Assembly (NCBI GenBank): GCA_003013855.2
Contig: ML058526.1
Coordinates: 434,001 to 498,000, forward strand
DNA length: 64,000 nucleotides
Source: Liriodendron chinense
Taxonomy: Eukaryota; Streptophyta; Magnoliopsida; Magnoliales; Magnoliaceae
Direction: 5' to 3'
Every line of letters starts with the position of its first letter. Position 1 is the first letter of the stretch. Under the pieces are notes generated by a model. That model was given only the letters and a program-made list of their open reading frames with translations, did not search any database and was not told the DNA's origin. This document shows positions 43,679 to 52,866 of this stretch, one piece after another. The position numbers and the translations under genes were made by a program.

Positions 43679-45259
43679 TGTTGAGCTCTTAATGATGCAT
43701 ATTCTATCCCCAATTCATCACTCATTGTGTGAGATTTTCATAATTTAAAGACTAATTGAATGCATGTTTTGTAATTATAGGAATGAGAGTGGACTCTGCC
43801 TAATTGAAGATGAAAAGGGCTTATTTAGAACCATTTGAATGAAGATCGAAGGACCAAAGAAAGAAGGAAGCAAGGAAAGAAGAAAAGAAGAAAGAAATGA
43901 AGAAAACAGGCCAAGACCGGTCGTGACCGGTCGGCCAGGAGGGCCACGACCGGTTTAGACCGGTTGGTCAGTTTTCCCAGATGTGCAGAAGCTTGCTGGA
44001 TGCAGGACAAACATAGTCCAACCGGTCGTGACCGATCGGCCAAGCCAGTCCGACCGGTCCAGACCGGTCGGCCAGAAGAAATTCCCACTCCAGAGGCTGC
44101 TGGACTAATTCCAATAGTGAGTCCGACCGGTCGTGACCGGTCGGCTAGTCACCCAGACCGGTCGTGCGACCAGTCGGCCATGCATAATGTTGCGTACTTT
44201 CTATTTTCGGTCCGGATTTCTCTGCGCAGTGCGTAAGTTTTACACAAATTCTTGAATATTCTGAGGTTGCAGAGCCTCCTCACTATAAAAGGACACCTAG
44301 GGATCATTCCTAGGGTATCTAAGAAGAGTTTAAGTAAGGTGGGAGGCGGCGGAAGTGGATTTCGGAGTTCCACAACTCCTTCTAGTTTGTTTTGATGTTT
44401 TTATGATTTTTCTAGTTGTTTCATGTTTCCTTGGATCATGAGCAGCTAAACCTCTTAGCTAGGGCTAAGAGGTGAAGCTTGTAGTGGATCTAAGATGTTT
44501 CAATTCGTTTTTAGTTGGTTTTAAGATTGGTTTCATGATTATGAACAATGGTTTGAAGTTAATACAAGTTCCAAGTAGTTTTTCTTAGTCTTATGATGAC
44601 TCATGGATGTTTGGGAGAATTGTTTGAGTTCTTAATGGTTGAATGTTACTCTAGACCTATATGATCTGAGGAATTGGAGTACGCTCTAGTACTATGATCT
44701 TCATGTGGGGACTTCCTACCAAAGTTCTACTTTTCTTGTTTTCTGAATTATGTATGGGACTGTGCATGTGATTTAATTCAAGTTCAAATCATGATCTAGC
44801 TTTGTCTGGTGACAGGACTTAATGATGATCATGATTATGAACTTAGTTTATTGGAATTGGGACTGACCTATGCAATTGAGCATGCTCATCCTAGCTTGCA
44901 TTGAGTGAATCATATACATTGGCCTTACATATGATAGATTGTTTGGTTTAATAGCTCTACCATCCGGCTAGATAGATCTTAATATCAATTCTAGTTAAGA
45001 AATTGAAAAACCACAGTGGATTGAACATCAAGGATTGCTACAAATGGATCCTTGAACCCCTAGTGCCTTTTTATAATTGTTTACCTTCAATTTAGTTCAA
45101 AGTTGTTACTTACATCAATCTCATATAAAATCCGATTGTTAGCTCTCAATAGACACTATTAGATGTGTTTGTGAATTCCTACACAAGTCCCTGTGGATCG
45201 ACCTCGGTCTTACCGAGATTTATTACTACATCGCAACCCTACACTTGGGGAAGCGAACA
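43679..45259 (+). mobile_element. Athila-0 3' LTR
   Basis: TGTTGAGCTC...GAAGCGAACA, 1581 bp, directly after the polypurine tract. GACCGGTC array at 43915-44180, a decayed dyad at 44230-44246 (TGCGTA...TACACA), TATAAAAGG at 44284 and the R hairpin at 44450-44473. Athila(-1) integrase resumes at 45260; the first duplication copy is off-window. Confidence 0.88.
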
Positions 45260-45476
45260 CTCTCACCTACATTTATTTTTGGGAAAACTGAGATCTCGAT
45301 GGACCGGTCCCTACATTGTGCAAAATGTCTACCCATATGAGACCGTCGAGTTGTTAAATCTAAGGAACGGCAACATATTTAAGGCAAATGGTCAGCGATT
45401 AAAGCTGTTCTTTGAGAAGTTTCCTTCAGAAGGTATGTCCATACCTCTAACTGATCCTGTGTATCAGGATGATTGA
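45260..45476 (+). pseudogene. Athila(-1) integrase C-terminal tail
   Basis: Open to a TGA at 45474-45476. It reads LGKLRSRWTGPYIVQNVYP and ends PLTDPVYQDD, the SH3-like DNA-binding tail typical of Athila integrases (GKLRSRW-GP). The rest of the gene is upstream of Athila-0 and off-window. It is the outermost Athila layer of the stack. Confidence 0.85.
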
Positions 45477-46573
45477 TCTCCTAGTCTGATGGAGGTATAG
45501 AGTAGTTAGGATTAGGATTTGGTTGCTTTTGTTTATTTTTCATAGGTTTGTTAGAAGGAGGTAGAATTTCACTTTTCACTCTCTCAGGTACTATCATTCC
45601 TCACTCCCTTTGATTTTTAAATTGCTCTCATGTTTTACTCATTGCATATCTTTTACATTGAGGACAATGCAAGATTTGGTTGGGGGGTTTAGGATCACTT
45701 GGATAAATCCAGTGTTTTGTAACATTTCGAGCAAGTATGTAGAAATTTTTTGATTTTTGCATTCAAGATGATATGAGCATAAGAGGAGGAGATATGAAGT
45801 GTATGAGGTTGTAAGTCTTGAACTTCTCATAGCATAATAGTTTTATATGTGAATTCTCCTAGTTATGTGATTGATAGAAAATTTGAACACCTTTACACCT
45901 AGTTCACATTACACGATTTTCATGAGTTGAAACAATTATGTGATTTGTGGATTAGCTAGACTTTGATTTAAAGTGTTCAGAAACCAAGCCGTGGTACTTT
46001 GTCCATCCTTGTCCATGGGAAAATAACGAAAGATATGGATTTCTAAAAATCCTATCTAATTTAAAAGAAAAAGGGAAAGGAAGGACGAAATTGGGAATGA
46101 TGGACAAATGGTGGAAAATTTCGATTAAGGTTTTACCTATTACCAACTGGGGGATGGTCTACCCGTAACCAAAGCCGAAAATGGGACGTAGTGTGAAAGT
46201 CATCGGAAGGACAGTAAGGCAAATTCCTGTCATTGGCTTGTTGTTGCTCTATATATCTTAAGATCTATAGTCTAGTTGATCTGTGAAGAAGATAATCCTG
46301 GAAACTTATGCGACGAACCTTCACAATGCACACTAGGCTAAATTTGTTCAAGTTCTTCTATTTGTCAAACAATCAGCGGGAATTTCATATGTATACTTAT
46401 TATGTTTTGGGAGTTTACGGTTTCAACCTCTATCACCTAATTTCTCTAACTCTTACACTTGTGTAGCTTGGGATGTATAGAAGAATGGTTTCTAAAGGAG
46501 AGTTGGGTTTAGAGAATGAAATTAGTTTCACGCATGTTTTGCTCGGGACTAGCAAAATGCTGGTTTGGGGGTG
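45477..46573 (+). other. Athila(-1) 3' noncoding region
   Basis: Aligned with 10980-12172 and 40721-43678: a hairpin at 45655-45670, an internal polypurine-like tract at 45675-45690, the TTTTGCT/AGCAAAA stem near 46537, and a degraded terminal tract TTTGGGGG at about 46563. Confidence 0.75.
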
Positions 46574-47347
46574 TGTTGAGCTCTTAATTGTGCATATTCT
46601 AACCCTAATTCATCACTTATTATGTAAGGTTTTCACGATTTATAGACTAATCTAATGCATGAAATTGTGATTGTAGGATGAGAGAGAGGTTTCATTAAAT
46701 GGAGACTTAAAGAAGCTATTTACAGGCATAGAAGATCGAAGGGGCTAAGCGTCAAAGGATGAAATAAAGAAGTAAGAGAAAAGAAGAAAGAAAGCAGAAG
46801 AAGGTGCCCACGACCGGTTGTCCAAGGTCAAGGACCGGTCGTCCGACCGGTCCGATCACTCAACAGAGGGGACCCAGAGGCCACAACTCCCTGGACTTTT
46901 CACGACCGGTCTCAAAAAGGCCAAAATCGTCTAGAGAGTTCTGGGGAATTTCAACCCAGAAAAATTAATTCAAGGACCGGTCGCACGACCGATCTCAGCA
47001 GTGGACGACCGATCACAGTGAACAGTCCAGGGAGTTGTGGCCTATAGGTCCCCTCTGTTGAGTGATCGGACCGGTCGGACGACCGGTCCTTGACCTTGGA
47101 CAACCGGTCGTGGGCACCTTCTTCTGCTTTCTTTCTTCTTTTCTCTGACTTCTTTCTTTCAACCTTTTACGCTTAGCCCCTTTGATCTTCTATGCCTGTA
47201 AACGGCTTCTTTAAGTCTCCATTTAATGAAACCTCTCTCTCTTCCTACAATCACAATTTCATGCATTAGATTAGTCTATAAATCGTGAAAACCTTGCATA
47301 ATAAGTGATGAATTGGGGTTAGAATATGCACAATTAAGAGCTCAACA
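46574..47347. mobile_element. Palindromic (U3/U3) 3' LTR of Athila(-1)
   Basis: Begins TGTTGAGCTC at 46574 and ends GAGCTCAACA at 47347. The 323-bp arms 46574-46896 and 47025-47347 are inverted copies of the same LTR start, with roughly a dozen differences by eye; the loop is 46897-47024. R and U5 are absent. The arms include GACCGGTC-type cores. A normal polypurine tract precedes the left arm. Confidence 0.9.
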
Positions 47348-47376
47348 CTAGTATACCACAAAAAAGTGCACTAACA
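47348..47376 (-). mobile_element. Terminal 29 bp of a Copia-like LTR, minus strand
   Basis: Minus-strand start TGTTAGTGCAC...GTATACTAG, cut by the Athila(-1) palindrome. It abuts the Tat relic at 47377. The rest must lie beyond the left end of the window. Confidence 0.7.
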
Positions 47377-49462
47377 GAAAATGACTAAGTATTGGGCCCG
47401 TTTACCGCTTAATTAGGGCATTCGGCAAATACCAATGATGATTACCTTCAAACAGGGCCAGATCATGTTCACTAAAGTCGCAATGATACTAGATCTACTT
47501 TGGCGTCAGTTATATTCTGCTTAATTCTACTTGGCGTCATTCGATCTTCGAGCCAACAGGGCACTTCCCAAGGCTGAAAATGACTAAGTATTGGGCCCGA
47601 TGATGAGGGCTTGGTATTCGGCCTCGTTGTTCTTGCATGACAACACTATCATGAATGAATAAGGTAGTAGGTCACCTTGAGGACATAAAGACTACACCAG
47701 CCCTTGACCCTGCGGCTCTAGCGCCTCCATCAAAGTACATCTGTCATAGTTTCGTGATCTCTATCGTCATTGCTTGATTGTCGAGAAGGTCACTTTCCAT
47801 CTTTATGTTATCGGGGACTGGGTGAGCTGCTAGGAAGTCAGCTATGGCTTTTCCCTTAACAGCTCAAGACATAAGATATGTAATGTCGAATTCAGATAAT
47901 AACAGAGCCCATTAGCTAATCGCCCGGACAATATGGGCCAATTCATCAGGAACTTAATGGGGTCCACTCTGAAGATCAACGTGATTTTTTGTGACAAACA
48001 GTAATGTCTCAACTTCTTCACAACGAATATCTAAGTCAGGCATATCTTCTCTATCGACGAGTAGTTAAACTAAGCACCGACGAGTGTACGGCTTAAATAA
48101 TACAGAGCGTTCTCTTTCCCTTCTTCGATCTTTTGGGAAAGCAGTTAAACTCAGCCCTAACGAGTGAAATCTCTCCCATTGCTACGTACAATATCAAGGG
48201 CTTCCCTTTAATCGGTGCCACGAGGACTGAAAATTTCCCGAGTAGCTCTTTGAGAGACTCGAAAGCCTTCTAGCATGCTTCATCCCACTCAAAGTGGACA
48301 TCTTTCTTGTTCAGACGGGAGAAAGGCTGACAACGGCCTGACAAGCTTGAGATGAACCATCGTAGGTAAGTAACTCTTCCCTGAAAGCTCTTCAGCTCTT
48401 TCAAGTTCTTCAGGGGAGGCATCTCTTGGATCGCTTTAATCTTCACGAGGTCAATCTCGATGCCCCGATGCCTGACTACAAACCCTATAAATTTCCCAGA
48501 GGAGACCCCAAAGGCACAGTTCAATAGGTTCATGTGGAGGCCCTTCTTCCTTTACCTCTGAAATACTTGCTTTAGGTGCTTGCGATGTTGCTGGGGTCTT
48601 TCAGACCTCACCACTAGGTCATCAACATAGCACTCCACGTGCTTGTGCATCATGTCTTGAGAAATTACTTAAATGGCTCTCTGGTATGTGGCGCCCGTGT
48701 TTTTAACCCAAACGGCATTACGTGATAGCAAAATATTCCAAGAGAGGTGCAGAAGGCTGTAGATTCTTCATCCTCTGGAGCCATCCATATTTAATTATAC
48801 CCCAAGTAACTGTCCATGATAACATCACTATATACGCTGATGTGATATCAATCAGAAGCTCTAGGTTAAGTAAGGGAAAATTGTCCTTAGGACATGCTTC
48901 GTTCAAATTGCAGAAGTCGACGCACACTCGGATCTGGCTGTTCTTCTTCTTTTTGGGCACTATGTTCGAGATTCATTTCGGGTACTGAACCTCCCTAATA
49001 AATTTTTCTTAAAGTAGCTTTTTCACCTCTTCTTCTATCTTTGGGATAATGTCGGGATGAAAGCACCTCTGTGGTTGTTTGATCGACTTCTTCTCTTTCG
49101 CAATATTGAGTTTATGCATTGCGATTGCTGGGTTTAACCCTGACATCTCGGAATAGGTCCACAAGAACACATCTTTGTTCTCTTTCAACAATTGAATGTA
49201 GCTCTCCCTTTCTTCTTCTAGGATGTTTTTGCTGATATAAGTATTCCTTTGCTCTTTAGGGGTTCCCAAGTTGACTTCCTGTAGCTCATCTATCGTGGGC
49301 TGGCCTCCGTCTTCAATCTTCTCCGGCGCGACACTTGGCTGAACAACCTCACTTGACCTGGCTGGCCTCATCTCCTCCACGGGGCTGATTGTCACCATGT
49401 TAACATGACTGATTTCATATCTTGCCCCCAGGGCTTCCTTACCCCTGTATACTCTTGTCTTT
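47377..49462 (-). pseudogene. Old Tat-type pol relic (RT to archaeal-type RNase H)
   Basis: Minus strand, many frame breaks. In order: a protease-RT linker with ENKDVFLWTYSEMSGL and KQPQRCFHPDI (about 49485-49010); RT with RVCVDFCNLNEACPKDNFPL (about 48950-48880); CAFGVSSGKFIGFVVRHRGIE and RRFFS-type connection (about 48520-48280); a degraded first RNase H; and the archaeal-type signature NNEAEYQALIIG (near 47620). That signature places it in the Tat clade, but it is far more diverged than Tat-1 and Tat-2. The catalytic RT box is not recognisable. A direct repeat of 24 bp (47377-47400 and 47576-47599) brackets a scrambled stretch. Confidence 0.8.
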
Positions 49463-49805
49463 ATTAGAATACATTTTTGTGGCATACTAGTGCACCCTAT
49501 TTGTCAATTACTTAGGTCAGTGAGTCTAGTGTCTGTTGAGCTTAATGAATACGAAGACTGAAGACTCAAGACGGACCTGCTGCATCAGGGAAGAAGGAAG
49601 AAGAAACAGGTAAAAAAGATGCCTTGGTAAGCCTTTAACCTTGTACCTAACCAAAACCATAACCTTTAGATGACTATGACCATTAGGCATACCCTTAGTC
49701 ATCTTAGATTGGCCTTAAGTATCCCAAAAGATCACCAAAAGAATGGTCAAGAGGTTGCATGTTCTCCTGTAAAACACAACAAACAAAAACAACAAAAAAA
49801 ATCCT

Positions 49806-50075
49806 TGACCGGGTGGCCGACCATGTGTCCACCGGGCGCCCGACCAATGCAAAATTTATCTAGTGAGTTGCCCTGGAAATTCAAGTGGTCATCGGCCACC
49901 CGACCATACCTTCATCGGGCGCCCGACCAGCGTAAAAAATGTCCAGTGACTAAACTAATTTCTATACTGAATTTTGGGCACCGGACCATACCTCCACCGG
50001 GCGCCTGACTAGCGCAAAAAGTGTCCAATGACTAAAATGATTTCTGGACTACATTTCGGGCGCCCGACCATTCGC
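49806..50075. repeat. CGGGCGCCCG palindromic array
   Basis: About six CGGGCGCCCGACC-type units, partly as CGGGTGGCCGACC, spaced 25-60 bp, upstream of the TATA-like box. Position-equivalent to the GACCGGTC and CCGATTGATCGG arrays of sister LTRs. Confidence 0.82.
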
Positions 50076-51066
50076 GAATCTACCTATTTTTTTTATCGTT
50101 GGAAGAAAATTTATAAAAGTTTGGAGATTCGTTTATGGATGAAAGAGAGGGATTTTGAGGAGATAGAAGCTACCATTGTTATAAACCATTAGAGGCTCTA
50201 TTCCTAACCTATTGCAAGTCATTCTCCTTATGATTTATCACAAGCTTGGGGCATTCATAACTCAAATGAGAATGTACTTGTTCCCTCTTGATTCCTAAGA
50301 GTTTAAACACCTTGATCATAGTTAAAACCTCTGTCTAAACACCACCTAGGAATCTAAATAGCTGTATTCCTCTAGAAAACTTATTTCCTACTATTTGTAG
50401 AAGTTTTACCACCTCCTAGCACTTTGGGCATCTCCGTCGGAGCATAATATGCAAGGTGACTGATCCTGGAGCTGGAGCATTGGCAACTCAATAGCATCAA
50501 AGATCGAAGGAGCATAAGAGGAGCTTATTCAAGCACGGGAGAGCAAAAAGAAGTAACCGAAAGCAACATATAACGGGGCTCAAATTCGATAAGTAAGGTT
50601 ATCACTTGTTAGAGTCCATCCACTCTTTTCCTAGTGGGAATTGAGTGTGAGTTTGTTTGTCAAACTCAAATCTACGGTAGTTTATCGATCCTTGGTTTGT
50701 TAGTTGAGCCTAAAAGTCTAGGGGTGTTTACCACTCCTTAGCATGTTTATTGGGCCTAAACAAGTCTCCAAGGGGAGCCACCAACACGGGTGTGAATGTG
50801 TAGGTTGGAAGGAACTTGTAAACTTTCTAGTTGGGTGGATCTGAGTTAAAACACCTTGGTTAGGAGAAACCAAATTTAAACTCCCTAGTGAATGCCGGTG
50901 TGCTCAAAGTGGTTGAGTACTTGAATCGCGAGTGAAGTAGACTCAAAGTCGAACCACTGTACATTGTTGTGTTTATGATTGTATTTGAACACATTTCTTA
51001 TTATGCATTGTGTTTAATTGTTTAATTATGAATGCTTAATTAGAATGTAAACCATCCACTTGATAG

Positions 51067-51095
51067 GCACACACACACACACACACACACACACT
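51067..51095. repeat. (CA)n microsatellite
   Basis: About 14 CA dinucleotides inside the Copia-like LTR; the solo LTR has only CACACACA at the equivalent place (near 39390). Confidence 0.9.
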
Positions 51096-51357
51096 AGATG
51101 TACTTTCACTTATTGAGTAGACTTAAGCTTATATGATCCACTCTCATGTAGTCTACTTGAGTTGCATAGATTAGGTGCTTCATTAGTTTAATCTTATGTT
51201 AATCAATACATGTTTAGACTAGGTTGTTAATTGCTTAACCATATGATAGTCTTGTGATTAGACCCACTTAGGCTTAGAAGCCGAAGTGGTCTTGCTTAGT
51301 TAGTTTGAATTGATAAAACTGTTAAGTAGGTGAAAAGAATTTTAAAATGTCCTAATC

Positions 51358-51358
<1 letters not shown>

Positions 51359-51398
<40 letters not shown>

Positions 51399-51447
51399 AG
51401 AATTTTAAAAGGTCCTAATCACACACCCCCCCCCCCCCCCCCCCCCC
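51359..51447. repeat. Duplicated poly-C tracts near the LTR end
   Basis: 30 C then 11 A (51359-51399), and a second 22-C tract (51426-51447), each preceded by GTCCTAATCAC. The solo LTR has only CCCCC here (39661). Lengths may be assembly-dependent. Confidence 0.85.
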
Positions 51448-51494
51448 TCACGTATATATGTAGGTTATGTGTTAGACTACTGACATAATTTCAA

Positions 51495-51508
51495 TTGGTA
51501 TTAAAGCG
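51495..51508 (+). other. Copia-like primer binding site
   Basis: TTGGTATTAAAGCGGG right after the LTR; close to the initiator-Met TGGTATCAGAGC with two changes. Confidence 0.75.
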
Positions 51509-51567
51509 GGTTGTTCTTCAAGGAGTTAACCGTCTAGAGTGAGATCTGATACTAGAGCACTAGCATC

Positions 51568-52429
51568 ATGTCTACCCGAGATGGGAGTACTATCAACCGT
51601 CCACCATACTTTGACGAGTCCAACTACGCCTATAGGAAGGCTAGGATGAGGATTTTTCTTCAATCTATGAACCGATCCGTGTGGGCAAGTACACTAAATA
51701 GATATTTCATGCCCATAGAACAAGTGGAGGTTGATGGTAAGATCATTGTCATTCTCAAACATGATAAGAAATATAATGACAATAGAGAGCTCAATATGTG
51801 GCAAATGTTAAAACTCTCAATGCGATTTGTTGTGCGATTTTTCCGGAAGAATTTCAGCGCATTCTCACATGCGCAACTGCAAAAGAAGCGTGGATATATT
51901 TGAAGTGACCCACGAGGGAACTAGCACAGTAAGACGCTAGAAGCTTCAACTCTTAACCACCATTCAGCTCTTAACCACCAAACTTGAAATCATTAGGATG
52001 GAAGAGACTGAAACTTTTATGAAGTTTTATACTAAACTTTATGATATTTGTAACACTAAGTTTTCATTAGGGAAAAGGGTTCCAGAAGGAAGGATATGTA
52101 GAAAAATACCCTCCCAGAAAGATTTAACACTAAGGTAGTGGCCTTAGAAGAGTGTAGAGACATAGATCAAATGAAAGTAGAAGAACTTATAGGTTCCCTA
52201 CAAACTCATGAACTACACTTTATAGCCCCCTCTAAGAAGAATGACATCGCCTTAAAGATGTCCCACAAACACTCCCATAGGAAAATTAAGAGTGAGTCAT
52301 CTGAAAATAGCGATGATGAGGATGATGAAGAAGAAAAGATAAACAAAAAATTTAAATCATTCCTCAAATTTGATAGAGGGAGTAGCCGTGAAAAGAACAA
52401 GAAGGATGAGAAATATAAAGGAAAATATC
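51568..52429 (+). pseudogene. Copia-like gag (UBN2/DUF4219 type), N-terminal part
   Basis: Starts MSTRDGSTINRPPYFDESNY at 51568, the first ATG after the primer site. The N-terminal motif RPPYFD-SNYAY-KARMRIFLQS is the DUF4219 signature; the UBN2 part follows in shifted frames (FPEEFQRI, TAKEAW, TKFSLGKRVPEG, then from 52138 MALEECRDIDQMKVEELIGS). It ends in an acidic/Lys-rich linker interrupted at 52429 by Tat-2; the zinc knuckle resumes at 62588. At least two frameshifts and a stop (51901-51903). Gag is the only coding region of this element; no protease, integrase or RT follows before the polypurine tract. Confidence 0.82.
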
Positions 52430-52791
52430 TGTTAATGTCAAATTTTGTAACGAGATCCTCCGGCTTTTCTCCTTCACTCCAGCAGGAATTTTCACCACCA
52501 GACCTGAAGCAAGACAGCAAATAAGGGTGGCTGGGGTCCAGCCGTTAGCCCTCCGATGCTTAAGTTAGGCCACAGTAAGAAGAGAAGCCAAGTAAACGGG
52601 ACCAAGATTGAATGATGTGTCCGTTTACTTGGCTTCTCTTCTTACTGTGGCCTAACTTAAGCATCGGAGGGCTAACGGCTGGACCCCAGGCCACCCTTAT
52701 TTGCTGTCTTGCTTCAGGTCTGGTGGTGAAAATTCCTGCTGGAGTGAAGGAGAAAAGCCGGAGGATCTCGTTACAAAATTTGACATTAACA
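52430..52791. mobile_element. Aberrant Tat-2 5' LTR: inverted R-U5 plus direct R-U5
   Basis: The left arm with loop (52430-52622) is the reverse complement of 62371-62563; the right arm (52621-52791) is the direct copy of the LTR end. The 21-nt loop is 52600-52620. The only arm difference I see is one extra G in the right arm (CCCCAGGCC). U3 and TATA box are absent. The outer terminus TGTTAATGTC shares its first five bases with the normal U3 end TGTTATAGGC. Confidence 0.93.
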
Positions 52792-52794
52792 GTT

Positions 52795-52812
52795 TGGCGC
52801 CGTCTGTGGGAA
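52795..52812 (+). other. Tat-2 primer binding site
   Basis: TGGCGCCGTCTGTGGGAA, three bases after the R-U5 end, identical to that of Tat-1. Confidence 0.78.
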
Positions 52813-52866
52813 TCGACTTGATCATCAAAATCAATCGTGTTAACCACCGATCAAAATCCTTCGGTG

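Larger units (their letters stand above)
1897..45259 (+). mobile_element. Athila-0: Athila-type Ty3/gypsy element, 5' end off-window, heavily interrupted
   Basis: Visible parts are 1897-3985 (gag C-term, protease, RT), 39751-41208 (rest of RT, RNase H, start of integrase, 3' noncoding) and 43062-45259 (noncoding, polypurine tract, 3' LTR). The pieces join in the right order across each insertion. Most of the integrase is deleted between about 40716 and the 3' noncoding region. It lies inside the integrase of Athila(-1), whose tail resumes at 45260. Confidence 0.8.
49463..51493 (+). mobile_element. Copia-like 5' LTR (TGTTAGTGCAC family)
   Basis: Starts TATTAG (expected TGTTAG) near 49463 and ends ATAATTTCA at 51493, about 2.03 kb, followed directly by a primer site. 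Aligned with 3986-4737 plus 38531-39750. Contains a CGGGCGCCCG array, a TATAAAAG-like box at about 50112, a (CA)n run and two poly-C tracts. Belongs to the gag-only element 49463-63432. Confidence 0.85.

Noticed and set aside
48722..48988. Plus-strand ORF 'MIAKYSKRG...' in the old Tat relic
   Set aside because: Opposite strand to recognisable RT and RNase H motifs; a shadow.
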